64,000 nucleotides of DNA, from contig JAGPXD010000001.1 in assembly GCA_020746995.1 (NCBI GenBank), positions 1,178,001 through 1,242,000 of the forward strand, written 5' to 3'. The position numbers and the translations under genes were made by a program. The stretch comes from Plectosphaerella cucumerina (lineage: Eukaryota > Ascomycota > Sordariomycetes > Glomerellales > Plectosphaerellaceae). The notes under the pieces are model-generated. The model worked only from the letters and a program-made list of their open reading frames with translations, was not told the origin of the DNA and made no database searches. Shown here piece after piece: positions 1 through 11,040 of this stretch (within the stretch, counting starts at the first letter, position 1; every line of letters begins with the position of its first letter).

Positions 1-1
1 C

Positions 2-2204
2 TGGAACGAGCAGAACCCAACACGAAGGGTCGACCTATTCATCCCGGCGCCCCTCTCGGCCGACAAAGATGACGCCTTCCGTTACCACATCACCACACGT
101 AACTTCTTCGCCTGGGTCTTCAGGCGATCCGTCGTGGGCGAGCATCTCGGCGCTGCTTTGAGCGACCTGCTTGACTCCATGGCCGAGTTTAGGACAGACG
201 ACTGTGACAATGTCGCCGACCTGCTCGACTACATGGACGAGGAGGGGTATCTAGGCGTCGACTCACACCCTGACCACGCCGTCGCCGTCCTGCGCCTCGC
301 TGAGGCTCACCAAATCAAGGATGGCTACATCCATGCCTTTACCCATTGCGTAGGCATGAGCGATCACCTTGATTCAGCAGTAGAGTATGAAGTCAGTACA
401 CCCTTCTTCTGCCTTCACTCTTTGTATGCTAATTCCCATCCAGCAAGTGACCGTCGCTTCCAAACGGCTCATCCGGCGAAGTCGACTGGAGATGGACGTC
501 AGGCTAGGCAAGGCCGGCAAGACGCTGCAGACCTTCCTTGAGGAAGACCTCGGCGAGCCAACCCTCATGCTGGCTCCCGGCGCCAGGGCGCACCTCGACC
601 GCTTCAGGTCCTTCCTGCTGTCCTTCTACAGCTCGAGGCTGGGATACTACCCGCCTCCCACAATCGACAGCCGGCATACCATGTTCGAGCGTCAGATCTA
701 TCAGTCCATGCACGAGGACTTCCGGGCCCTCTATGAGTTCCTCGTTGACGAGACCTCGACGGCGAGCGACCGGGTCCCCAGCGACGGTGGCATCTCCGTC
801 ATCCAGTGCGTCCTGGCCTTTGACTCGCGCCGCCGCTACTTGACCCTCGACCACCCCTTTCCCCTCCTGCCCGAGGCCGGCGGCTTCTCAGCCGGCAAGC
901 GGCAGACCTGGCTCTCGAGAGGCGACAAGCTCAGCCCCGACCAGCGGCTGCTGGCCCACGCCGCGCTTGTGCGGGCGACAAACATGGACCCGCGGGTGCT
1001 CGAGAACGGCCTCGTTCGCGCCTACCGCAAATTCGAGGAACACATGGTTGCGCCATCCACGCGCGTCGACCGCAGTGAGAAGATCAGCCTCACCGACGCC
1101 CGCAAGGTGCGCTGGATCATGATCTACAGCGTCTACCAGGTTCTTCGTCAGTGCGTCCGCGTGGCCCCGGAGGTCAGCGACACCGACGTCGACTACAACC
1201 TCTGCGTCTCCGTCGACGGCCTGCCGCCCTGGGAGGCCAACGGGGAAATCAACAGCCCCGCGAGCACTCAGGGCGCCTGGGATAAGGACGACGAGGAGGC
1301 CATGTACTCTCCTCTTATGGACTTCAGCATGGACATTGAGACCGAGGCGGATCATCAGATCCTGGTGCGCACCATTGTTCAGCAGACCGTACAGCCTGGC
1401 CAGGGGCCGCCGTCTTCGTCGTGGACGCTCTCCAGTGGCGGCGGCAACAGCTCTGGCGGCAGCCGACGCTCCAAGAGCATCAAGTCGGCGTCGCGCAAGT
1501 TCTCCCGCTCCATGAGCCTCTTCAACAAGAAGAGCGCGCCCGCGGGAGCGGAGCCCGTCTCGGCCCCGGCCCGCCGGAACTCGATGTACCAGGAGATCGT
1601 GGTCCGCGGGTATGGCAACGGCACCAATGACGTGGCGACCAAGTGCCCGCCGCCGCCGCTGCCCGAGATCGACACGGCAGCGGCTGCGGCGTACCGCCCA
1701 CCTGTCGTCCGGTCGCACTCGCGCTCGTCCTACTCGAGCAGCGTGTACACCGACTCGGCAGGCGACGCCTCGAGCCGCCTCTCAGCTACAGACACGGCCG
1801 AGTCCTCGCTGCCGTCTGACAGCCCTCGCTCGAGCAAGTCACAGCCCGTGTCTGTCTCGGCTGGCGCCTGCCCGCCTATCCTCAGCCCGATCCCGGTGCG
1901 TTCGCGCCGCCGAGAGGTCGAGAGCATGATGTCTGACTCGGACGGCTTCAGCAGCGGCAGCGAGGAGGTGACGAGCCCGGACTACGCCAGGTGCTACGAG
2001 GACCTGGTCCAGGAGGAGCGTGACCGCGCCGAGCTGTGCCCTGCGCCGCTGCAGATCCGCAAGACGGCGTCGGCGGCGGGGTGCAGGAGGTCTTCCTTCT
2101 CCAACACGCCGCCCGAGGCGTATCCTGTGCAGGGACCTGCGGCGACGATGCCGAGGTTTGAGAAGGAGGTGATCCGCGGCCGGCGACGGGGGCGACACTT
2201 CTGA
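2..2204 (+). CDS. DUF8004-type fungal protein, 5' end outside window
   Basis: Partial gene: the frame is open from base 2 with no start in the window. Exons are <2..391 and 444..2204; the 52-nt intron (GTCAGT...CAG) joins VEYE to QVTVAS in frame. The visible part is about 716 residues. The first 360 residues or so look folded, with a segment around LDRFRSFLLSFYSSRLGYYP that I associate with the uncharacterised fungal DUF8004 family. The rest is low-complexity and rich in Ser, Pro and Arg (many SRSS/SSR runs), and ends in a basic GRRRGRHF tail. No catalytic motif, signal peptide or membrane segment is visible. The function is unknown; the disordered serine-rich tail suggests phosphorylation, which is inference. 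The family name is from memory of the motif and is only moderately certain; the gene model is firm. Confidence 0.8.
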
Positions 2205-2511
2205 GGGGGTGAGGTTGGGGTTTTGGATTCATGGCGAATATTTTTAATATCGTGCTTGATACCCGCCGTCGCGCCTTGTTGGTGTCGGGCTGGCTGGCCA
2301 CCGGCGTCTTTTGTAATTCTACGACAGTAATGAACAGGCTTGAGGCTTATTGGAAAAGGCTTGATGATTTCTCTTAACTTATGGCATAGATGCTTGGTCT
2401 AACATGGCTACATGCCAACAGATTCTCATCTTAACGTACACATCTCACTCGTCATTACATCCTTGCCGCGCCAGGCGGCGACCGATACTTCGTTTCGTCG
2501 CGCGACGTCCA
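2205..2511. other. Convergent intergenic gap
   Basis: 307 bases between the 3' ends of two convergent genes. AT-rich stretches with AATATTTTTAATATC just after the left stop could serve as polyadenylation signals. No ORF of substance is present. Confidence 0.6.
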
Positions 2512-3261
2512 TCAGTCCCTCTTCGTATCCCGCGATGGGCCCGCCAGACCGTCGACAATCTCGCGACCCATAGAGACGATCATGTAAGTTGATCCGACGA
2601 GCCAGGCACCATTGGGAATAATCCAAAGGAAGATGAGGTCAAACGCAGTATTGTGGCCGATGTTGTCGAAGCCCGAGTAGTACTCCTTGAGCCAGTAGAG
2701 AACCGTCTTGCTGAGCGTCATGACGGCAGCGGAGAAGCCGACGAGGATGGCGACTGCGCCGGCGCGACCGGTAACGGCTACGCGAGGGGGGTTTGTCGGT
2801 GTCGTGGCGCCGGCGGGATCGTGGACGCGGCCGCGACGCAGGCAGATGTAGAGGTAGACGGCGTACATGAGGGACTCGACGACGTTGAGAGCGCTCTGGG
2901 CGCCGGTGAAGCCGTCGCGGGCGTGGAAGGCTTTGAAGCCGTAGACGCCGTCGATCTCGCCGTAGAGGGCGTAGGGGACCCAGAAGGGGGAGTGGAGGGC
3001 ACCACCGGGCATGGTGTGAGGGCGGCCGAGGACGTAGCATGTGTCCCAGAAGACGAGGGGGAGGGAGATGGCGAGCCAGGCGAGGGTAAGGGTTGTGGGG
3101 TCGTGGGCGAAGACGCCTGGCGCGGCGACGGGGGAGGAGCGCGAGGCGGGTGCGCGGCGTGGTGTTTTGGTCGTGGAGAGCATGGTTTTTGGTTCGGGGG
3201 GCGGGGTGATGGTGTCGAAGGGGGCGTCGAGGGCGCGGGAGGAGGAGCGTGTCGAGACCAT
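2512..3261 (-). CDS. EXPERA-like four-helix membrane protein
   Basis: Single exon of 249 codons from the ATG at 3261 (MVSTRSSSRAL). The same frame stays open upstream to a start at 3576, giving 354 residues, but that extension is proline/threonine-rich low complexity over a probable promoter, so I chose the internal start. After about 55 polar residues come four hydrophobic segments: LAWLAISLPLVFWDTCYVL, LNVVESLMYAVYLYICL, VAILVGFSAAVMTL and FDLIFLWIIPNGAWLVGSTY. The order of conserved features (WD after helix 1, RPH.MPGG, E.DGVYG, NVVES, then LYW.KEYY and F.LIWI-like PN) resembles EXPERA-domain proteins (emopamil-binding/TMEM97 type), which bind sterols or other lipids in the ER. Fungal homologues are often misnamed C6 transcription factors. 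Function is not established. Confidence 0.75.
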   Translation of the reverse strand: MVSTRSSSRALDAPFDTITPPPEPKTMLSTTKTPRRAPASRSSPVAAPGVFAHDPTTLTLAWLAISLPLVFWDTCYVLGRPHTMPGGALHSPFWVPYALYGEIDGVYGFKAFHARDGFTGAQSALNVVESLMYAVYLYICLRRGRVHDPAGATTPTNPPRVAVTGRAGAVAILVGFSAAVMTLSKTVLYWLKEYYSGFDNIGHNTAFDLIFLWIIPNGAWLVGSTYMIVSMGREIVDGLAGPSRDTKRD

Positions 3262-3917
3262 GGCGGCGATTTGTATGTAGGTGGGTTGGTAGTCGGTGAT
3301 GTAGGAGGGAAGACGGGGGATGGCAGCGCCGGCGCTGTGTACGTAGAGTGATGGATGTTCCGGGGTGACAGGGGTAGTCGAGGTCACGTTCGGAGGAGGG
3401 GGATGCGAATACGACGAGGGTTGTGTCGGCACACCACCTGCTGCTTTTGGAAACGTGGTTGGCTGCGCTGCAGGACGGAGGAGGGAGGGATCTGGAGCGG
3501 CAATCTGGTGTGCCACGGACGAGCGAGTTGTCTGGGTGGTTGTGTGGTTGTGTGGTGGTGGTGGAGGGGTGGTCATTGGCGGGGGAGTCGGAAAGTGCAG
3601 TGTCCTCAGTGGCGTGTTCGCGACTCGGACTTCGCTGCACGGTCACGGTGTTCTGCAGGTCCCGTCCCGTCCAGTCCGAGTTCCCGGCCGGGGAAATGGT
3701 GGTCCCGGGCGAGGGTCTAACGGCGTTTGATTGGACGTAGGGGGAATGACGCTAGCCGTTGGTGGACCTCGCTTGGTTAAATCGGGGGCAGATCATCAGG
3801 GTCCGACTGGACCTGGGGTAAGGTATCTTCTGCGAAAGTATAGCAGGTGGGGTACTAATCTTGATGTATTCCAGAACACACCCAAAACACTACCTGTCCT
3901 CATGTTCGTAAACATCA
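3262..3917. other. Promoter side of EXPERA-like gene / 3' side of CorA-like gene
   Basis: 656 bases. It carries the upstream region of the minus-strand EXPERA-like gene and the downstream end of the CorA-like gene. An in-frame low-complexity extension of the EXPERA-like ORF runs to 3576 and could be an N-terminal tail if transcription starts further upstream. I see no other gene. Confidence 0.5.
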
Positions 3918-6900
3918 TCAAACCGGCGTCCCGTGACTCTGCTGCTCGTGTTCCTGCACCTCACCCTTCAACGACTCCCTACTCCCAACCGCCGTCGAGT
4001 TACCTGGACACTCACACTTCCCATTGTGCCCTTCCTTCTTGCACTTGGCCTCCTTCTCCTCCTCCTCGTCACAATCCCGCATCTTCTTCTCAACCACCTG
4101 CTTCATCCGCTCTACTTCTCGAATCGTCATGGCATCCACGCCCCTGGACGTTCGGCCCCAGCGCAGCCATACACCGTACGCACCCGTCGACACGGCTACC
4201 CGCATCGAAGTGTACGTGAAGAAGCTCCAAATGACCGACCTCACCAGGCTGCTGAACGCCACGACGAGTGTCACGGCGATGACAAACCCGGATACGCCAA
4301 CTGAAGGACTGCCGTCAGCATTGATGGAAGTTTCCCGCTTCGCCCCAGGGGCAACTCACACATGATGGGCATCTGGGTCTTGAGGCTGATCTCGTTCTCT
4401 TCACTGAACTCGACGGCGTTCATCCCGAACACGCTTGACGTGAACGACAACGGAAGCTGCGCGGCAGTGGTCAGCCATATCCCTTGTCAAGCGAGCTGGT
4501 ACCCACGAAGATGATGGTCACTATCGTGAACATCATGATGGACCGGCCCTGCTTCACCGTCTCCTCGGCCTGCCGCACAGACTCGTACGCCTGCACGACG
4601 CTGGCCTGCTGCTGCTTCAGTGACAGAAGCTCCTTGATCTAGGTCATCCGTCAGCGAAAGTCCCCACGACCAGACCCCCAAGACTCACATTCTCCGCCGC
4701 ACTCAGCGCACTCCTCTTCAACCCCTCCAACTCAGCCACCCGATCCTCCACATCCGCCATCAACACCGTTGCATGGTTCGAGAACCAGTTATACTTCTTC
4801 TTCCTATTCACCGGATGATCATGCCCCAGCTCCCCATGGCCCGGCGACTGCGGCGCTCCGGTCCCATCCTCCAAACCTGACTCGGTCCTCGTCTTCAGCG
4901 CCGGCAGGATATCCGAATTGCGGTCCGGCTCCTTGTACGCCGCCACAGGGGACAGCATCTGCTGCACCAGCCGCTTAAATCGCTTGAGCACTTTTGCCTG
5001 CTGCGCGCCGAGGTACATCATCATGTCGAGCTCGTCGATGATGTCCTTGATCTCGCGCTGGAGCTTACCCTCGCGCCGGATATCGAGGAGCGGGACGTGA
5101 AGGCGCGTCGAGTCGGCTTCTTCGGCGCGAGAGCGGTAGATCCGGTTCGCTTCCTTGGTCCAGTGCCAGAGGTGCTCGAAGAGGACTGTTTGGTTGGATG
5201 CCTGGGGATGTCAGCGAATAACCACCTTTTCCCACCTCGAATACCTCGTCGCACTCACAATTCTACCTATCGACTCGGAGAAAATGTCCGTCAGCCGCGG
5301 CTGGTTATCTCTTGCTTTGGCTCGGTCGAAGAAGGTGTTGCTGCACTCGTCAAGGATGATAAGCGCCAAGTCATACGCCGATCGCAGCTCATACTTCGGC
5401 ATCATCTTGAGCCGCACGCGAATCGACTTGTGCACCCCCGAAGGGTCGGGCTTGTTGATCCCGTACCGCTTCGGATAGCACGTCAGGATGGTGTTCTCGT
5501 CCAAGATCCACATCCACAACTGGTCGACCATGATGGCCCTTGTCAGCTTCTTCACGTCGTCACGACAATGATCGCACCCCTTCCGATCCGTCTCGTCCGT
5601 GTGGTGCGTCCATCCCCAGCCCTTCATGCAGTCTCCGCAGGTATGGTCGTCTTTCAACGGCCTGAGCCGGTGACAGACGCAGTGCCCCTTGCCGCCGCAA
5701 CTGCACTGGTCTGCCTTTTCCCGCTGGCAAGATGGGCAAGCCCGTGGCCGGTGGCGCACCTTCGGGGTCAGGAACTGCCTGAGGATGTGCTTGTGCGCGC
5801 TTGGCTTCTTTTGGGGCGAGAAGACATGGTCTCCATGCGGTCGCGTCTGGCGAAAGACGACCTGGTCACGGTCTCGGGTCTCGGTGCTCCTCAGCGTCCA
5901 GTAGTACGACTGGTCGAGTGTCCGTCGGGGATGGAGAGGAGAATCTTTGAAGAGGTATTCTTGCACCATCCTCTCGTCCCTGAAGAGGGCCATGCTCTCG
6001 TAGAGCTTCGCAGCATCCATCAGGACGCTGGCGAGTGGATGTCGAAGCGTCGGCTGATGGTCCGGATTGGGGTCGAGTTGGTTGGAAAGTTCGTTGGCGA
6101 CGTCCCCGACGTCAGAAAAGCCATGCCCTGGCTTGGAGCACCTTGCCAGCTTGCCCTTCTTCTCCGCCTCATGCTCAATCTTGGGAAGCCCACAATTGGG
6201 TAAGCCCTCCCTTGCTTTGAGACGGGCATTTCTTTCTTTACGTCGGTCATTCTCCTTCTTTTCCCTCTCCTGTTCAGTGGTGTTGAAGATGACGTTGGCC
6301 ATCATGCTGCGCTTTCGGCTCGTCTCCCAGTGGAGGTAGGGCATCTGCTGATATGAGCCCAGGCAAGTCAAGCAAGGGGTAGTCCGACGTACGAAGAGGG
6401 TGAGAGTGCTTGAACCGTCTCTCAAACCATTGTCTGACAGTGTCAGTCATCTGATGTGTTGGGTTTCCAGACCTGCCGAGGCGAACTCACCCGTCGAGGG
6501 CGTCTCGCAGATGGGCCTCATATGACGCGAGTGCACCGGCAACTCCCCGCCCCCATGCTGCTGTCCACGCCAGTACTCCGTCCGCAGGACGTTGTACGAC
6601 TTGGTGGGCGGAGCCTTCTCGCAGTGGATCTTGTCAAAGTCCGGTCGCTCCTCGCCATAGTACTGTGCTATCACTTGCTGCGCGGTTGTCAGACAATCAT
6701 CCAGAGCAATCATCGGGTTCTGATGGCTCTTACCTCAACCCACTATTGACATGGTCAGCATAGGAGCCCAATTCCTCTCCGGCAGGCATCCATCTTACCT
6801 CCATATTGTTGGTAGGGATGTGGATGTACCGCACCCGATCATCCTTCGGCTGCACAATGTCCGCCTTGGTCAAGAGGTCCGCGATGCTCACCTTCTGGCT

Positions 6901-7857
6901 CGGGAAGCTGCCGCTGAAGGAAGAATGTTCCCGCTCCGAATACTTCTCAAGGTAGTACTCGCTCTCGGGTCTTTTCTTTCGGCTACTTGCTGGCCCCAGC
7001 CCTGGGGATGGGAAGTAGCCTGTGATGCGAGGCGTCGAGGGCCCGGGTGTGCCGCTGTATTGGTCGTCGAGCTCGACTTGTTTGTACTTGTATTCGATGA
7101 TGTACGCCTTGGAGTCCTTCTTGAGGTCGTATTTGTTGTCTGTTGGTTGGCAATGAAGACGGAGTTGCTCCCTCATCTGGATATGTTCTGGAGAGGGGTT
7201 CTGATCGTTGGTGGGAAGGCAGTTGTCGAGCAGCGTTTTGAGATCCTCTTTAGGGATCCGCGACGCCGGAAGGCTGTTGTGATCCGGTCTCTTCTCGCCT
7301 GCTTTGGGGACCTTTCCCTGGCTTCTCAGTCGCCACTTCCACACCTCCTCGATGTTTTCCTTGTACTCCGTAGACCCTCGCCACGTCGACATGCTTTGGC
7401 TGAGGTTCAGTCCAGGATTCGGCTTCTTCTTGGTGCTCGGACCCCCTTGGTTGATTTCGTGACGCAGCATCTCGATCCGTTTGAGCTCGCGGTCGATTTC
7501 CAGGGCCGTCCTGAACATGGTCTTTCGCACAGAGCTCTCAACGATTGCATCCGCCTCAAGCTTCTGATGGGGACTCAGCTCCTCCGACCAGTTGCGCTCG
7601 CGGATGAGCTTGGCGCGTTCCATCGTGCGCTCATAGTCCCAGACATCGGGGTCTTTGAAGTATGCAGCGCGATGCGAGATGTCGATGCATGCCCCGTAGT
7701 GACAGATGTGATCGAGTACATTGAGCGAGTGGCCGACGGAGGAGACACAAGTGTGCAGCTCATCCGACTGAGGGAAGTGAGCCGAGTCGCTCGCGGAGCC
7801 GTTCATGGTGATCAGGCTGCGAACAGTGGCAGAAAAGGCATGACGGTGGAACAGCAT
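3918..7857 (-). CDS. CorA-like Mg2+/divalent-cation transporter, fungal large form
   Basis: Nine exons on the minus strand: 7857..6799, 6742..6734, 6677..6491, 6433..6393, 6344..5259, 5201..4689, 4638..4507, 4456..4360 and 4300..3918, giving about 1168 residues. Frames join perfectly across all eight introns (46-59 nt). The second exon is only 9 nt and encodes WVE. Family signs run in order: VRYIHIPTNNM, YYGEERPDF, VLRTEYWRGQQHGG, HSRHMRP, MPYLHWET, WMWILDENTI, KPDPSGVHKSIR, DECSNTFFD, then a coiled-coil region (RVAELEGLKRSA, LLSLKQQQASVVQAYESV), a first membrane helix (SIMMFTIVTIIFLPLSF), the FGMN signature near residue 1020 and a second helix (VSGFVIAVTLVVAFSSLV). CorA proteins form pentameric channels with GMN at the pore mouth. 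A ten-cysteine stretch (about 5550-5760) and an acidic/Cys-rich tail are additions. Start could instead be the ATG at 7806, which has a better context. Confidence 0.85.
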
Positions 7858-9042
7858 CACCCGAAGAACATGAACCGGGACACCTGCATCACTTATGCTT
7901 CATCCCTCTCCCTCACCCGGTTACCAACCCGCAGCCTTGCTCGACAAAACCAAACGAGGCCACCGAGGACAAGACGGGTGAGGGATGCCACTCAACCTCC
8001 CCATTGGGAAGCGGCTGACATGACGTCCGCCCGTCGAGGCTACGCTATTGGTGGCCTGATCGAGCAGAGACGGATGGACATGCGGGTGATGGCGCGCATA
8101 TGACGCCGCTGACCACCAATACGCCCAAAACGACCTGCAGGGTTCAGGCTGGCTGGCGGGTTTGGGGGCGGCGCACAGCTGAAGAGGCTGGGTGGCTGCG
8201 GCTTATGTTGGTGACTGGCTTGCAGGTAATGTAACCCCGGCGTGGTGATGGTGGTGGCATTGATAACGCAGCCTGATGTGTTGTCAGGATGAGAGGAACG
8301 TCTCGGTGAGATGTTTGTCAAGGGGAGAGGTTCGTTGGTAGTCCCGGTTATCATGCAGGATGGGGCACGTGCCAGGTGTCCGACATCCAAGCATCTAAGT
8401 GGATTGTAGTAATGCCAAGACAAGCGTATCTCTGTCATAGCAGTCTTCATCAGGGGCTCCGGCTTCGACACCGGGATGCACCGGCCGGGGCGCCCAGACG
8501 CGACCGGCCGGACGGCCCCACACGGCCCGGTCCGGATCTCGGCCGCTGAGGACTCAACTCTCCCCTTTCCAAGCCTAGCACCATCCATTGCGCACTCAAC
8601 TCCATCCCAAATCACATGCTCCTTCTCAAATCACCCTTCACTCACCGTCCATGACGTGCTCCTAATATCTCCCCTCATCCCTCACCGCGACTCGCCCAGT
8701 GGAGTCCAACCATCTATCAAATCTGCAGGGCCCGATGGCGCAATCCTCACAATCACCAGGAAACCCGCCCCGATGAGGAAACACTCCCCCGTCTGCGTCA
8801 TTTTACCCCCCTCGCTCGAGCGAAGCTACAGCCGTGCCGTTCGCCGCGTCCACCAACCACCGCATCCCCAAATGATGCCATGCCCATCATCTCGGCACTT
8901 TGCGGCTCGGCGCCCCGCTCGCGACATCGTGCCCCGAGGGACCACCACGGATCGACCCGAGAGTGAAATGTCACCTATATAAGGGGAAGCCTTGGCGATG
9001 TTATGGTAACTTTCGACGACACTCCTCTCGACAGCTTTGACA
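7858..9042. other. Divergent promoter region, CorA-like gene / PL4 lyase
   Basis: About 1.2 kb between divergent starts. A TATA box for the lyase lies near its right end. The reading frames seen on both strands are short, lack family motifs and look like chance ORFs. Runs of CCCCTC/CCACCA on the right half are typical pyrimidine-rich fungal promoter DNA. Confidence 0.6.
8976..8982 (+). promoter_or_regulatory. TATA box of the PL4 lyase gene
   Basis: TATATAA followed by GGGG lies 61 bases before the end of the 5' leader at the ATG (9043), a normal core-promoter distance. Confidence 0.6.
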
Positions 9043-10841
9043 ATGCATATCCGGACTCTCTCATTGTGGGCACTCGCGCAGTCCGCCGTCTCGGCCGCCA
9101 GGGGTCCCTTCCTCGAGGCTCAGGCCGATGGCACCTGGGTCATCGGCAACGACCTCTGGAACCTGACCCAAGGCCCCGTTCAAGCCAAGAAGCTCTTCTG
9201 GGAGGGCGTTCCAGGCCAAGACCTCGTCGGCTCTGCCGTCGGACACTACATCGGCTACGGTGAGTCCCCCTTCTTGATGTGTTATTGAAACCATCGCTGA
9301 CACCCCCAGACGGCGAGATCAACCTCCGCTTCACCAACGCCACCATCGCCGCCAAGGGCACCCACTTCATCGACGTCAGCTTCTCCGCTCCCGCAGGCGA
9401 CCTCCACTGGGTCATCTTCGACGACCTCCCCGGCGCATACCAGTACTTCGTCAACCGCGCCCTGCCCTCCATCAGCATCCTCCGGACCCTCTGGCGCCTC
9501 GCCCCGGAGCACTTCACCCACGGCCGCACCCACCTTCGCGACGAGCCGCTGCCCGATTTCGCCCTGTACGCAAACTCGACCAACGTCCAAGACGAGACGT
9601 GGCAGCTCGAAGACGGCTCGTACATCACAAAGTACGACTGGTCCAATGCCGTCCGCGACCGTGACTTTTACGGCGTCTATGGTCCTAGGGTGGGCTCTTG
9701 GTACATCCATCCTTCGACGGAGTACTACAACAGCGACCACTTTAGCCAGACCCTGACGGTTCACCGCGAGAGCAAGACGGGTGATGCTGTGCAGCTTAAT
9801 GTTGTCCAGGATACGTCGCACTTCCGCCTGGGCGAGAAGACGCCTCAGCCACAGGGCAAGACGTGGGGGCCTTGGCTTTGGTACATCGTGAGTTGAACTC
9901 TTTGCCGAGTGGTGATTGAGGGAGGCTGATTTTGCCAGAACAACGGAAGCGTGCCTGATGTAAAGGCAAGGCGTGCGATCGAAGACCGCCGGTTCCCGTA
10001 CAACTGGTTCGAGGACAAGGCCTACAACACCCGCGGCGGCCTGCAGGGCACTCTGGTGCTGTCCGACGGACGGCCGGCCTCGCGCGCCGCCGTCTTCCTC
10101 GGCGACGCCAACACCTCCGTCCGACCCTCGATTCAGGGCAGTGGCTACTACTACACCACCTACACCAACGACAAGGGCCGCTTCTCCTTCAAAGACGTGC
10201 GCACCGGCTCGTACGGCCTCTACGCCTGGGCTGATGGGGGCAAGTTGGCCGATGTCTACACCAACGTCACCCTCCCCGGTGTCGCCGTCGTCAAGGACAG
10301 CACGCGCAACCTTGGCCGCCTGACGTGGCAGGTCGCCGACCGCACCAAGCGCATCTTCCAGATTGGCGACTTTGACAAGAAGGCTCTTGGTTTCCGCAAC
10401 GGCGGCGTCCCGTACCAGCATGGCGTGACCGAGAACAGTCCCGCCAACCTGACGTACGTCGTCGGCCAGTCGCAGACGTCGGACTGGTACTACGCCTCAT
10501 CGGCCGTAGGACGTTGGGAGATCCAGTTCAACTTGACCGCCGAAGAGGTCGCCGCGGGCCGCGACGCCGTCCTGAGCGTGTCGTTGGCCGGATACTCGCA
10601 GAGCGGCGCCGTCGACGTCGACGTCAACGGCGAGCTGTACGGGTCGCTTGACAAGAACGTCCTCGCCAGCGATCCGGCGCTGTATCGCTCGGGCAAGACC
10701 TCGGGTGAATGGCGATTCTTGCAGTACAAGGTCGCTGCGGGAAAGCTGGTCGAGGGAGTCAACAAGGTTGGCTTCGCCGTGACGCGGTACACGAAGTTCA
10801 GGGGATTCCTTTGGGACAGCATCATCTTGGAATGGGAGTGA
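9043..10841 (+). CDS. Rhamnogalacturonan lyase, polysaccharide lyase family 4, secreted
   Basis: Three exons, 9043..9259, 9310..9887 and 9939..10841, giving 565 residues. Cleaves the alpha-1,4 bond between rhamnose and galacturonate in the rhamnogalacturonan-I backbone of pectin by beta-elimination. A signal peptide is visible (MHIRTLSLWALAQSAVSA, then ARG). The N-terminal half is the catalytic beta-sandwich (VGHYIGYDGEINLRF, WVIFDDLPGAYQYFVN, LWRLAPEHFTHGRT); the middle holds a fibronectin-III-like segment (NTRGGLQGTLVLSDGRPASRA and DKGRFSFKDVRTGSYGLYAW); the C-terminal part is a jelly-roll carbohydrate-binding-type domain ending FRGFLWDSIILEWE. Several NxT/S sequons fit secretion. Introns are 50 and 51 nt. 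It lies alone, with a TATA box upstream. A role in plant cell-wall attack is inferred. Confidence 0.92.
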
Positions 10842-11040
10842 CGCGGCGAGAAGTGTGGTGGTCCAATTGGTGTCCCGAAGTATTCAAGAAGGGTAGGAGA
10901 TGTCGAAGCTCGGCAGTTCGAACACCTGCGCCAGTTAACATAATCGAGTCTCCCGCGCCCAGGACCATGATGAGCACTCACCCGATGGTCCGCACACCTG
11001 GCTCAAGATCGTATCTTTCGTCCATTGCCTCGCAGTCGAC

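Noticed and set aside
888..1718. 276-codon minus-strand frame
   Set aside because: Antisense to the DUF8004-type gene; Arg/Ala-rich with no motif.
3261..3576. N-terminal 105-residue extension of the EXPERA-like protein
   Set aside because: Low-complexity Pro/Thr/Ser sequence over the likely promoter; kept only as an alternative start.
5097..6203. 368-codon plus-strand frame
   Set aside because: Antisense to two verified CorA-like exons.
6751..8103. 450-codon plus-strand frame
   Set aside because: Antisense to the first CorA-like exon; no family pattern.
9282..10421. 379-codon minus-strand frame
   Set aside because: Antisense to PL4 exons 2 and 3 and crosses an intron.
10900..10945. tRNA-like GGCAGTTCGAACACC segment
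   Set aside because: Resembles a T-arm but no acceptor stem or anticodon arm can be folded around it.
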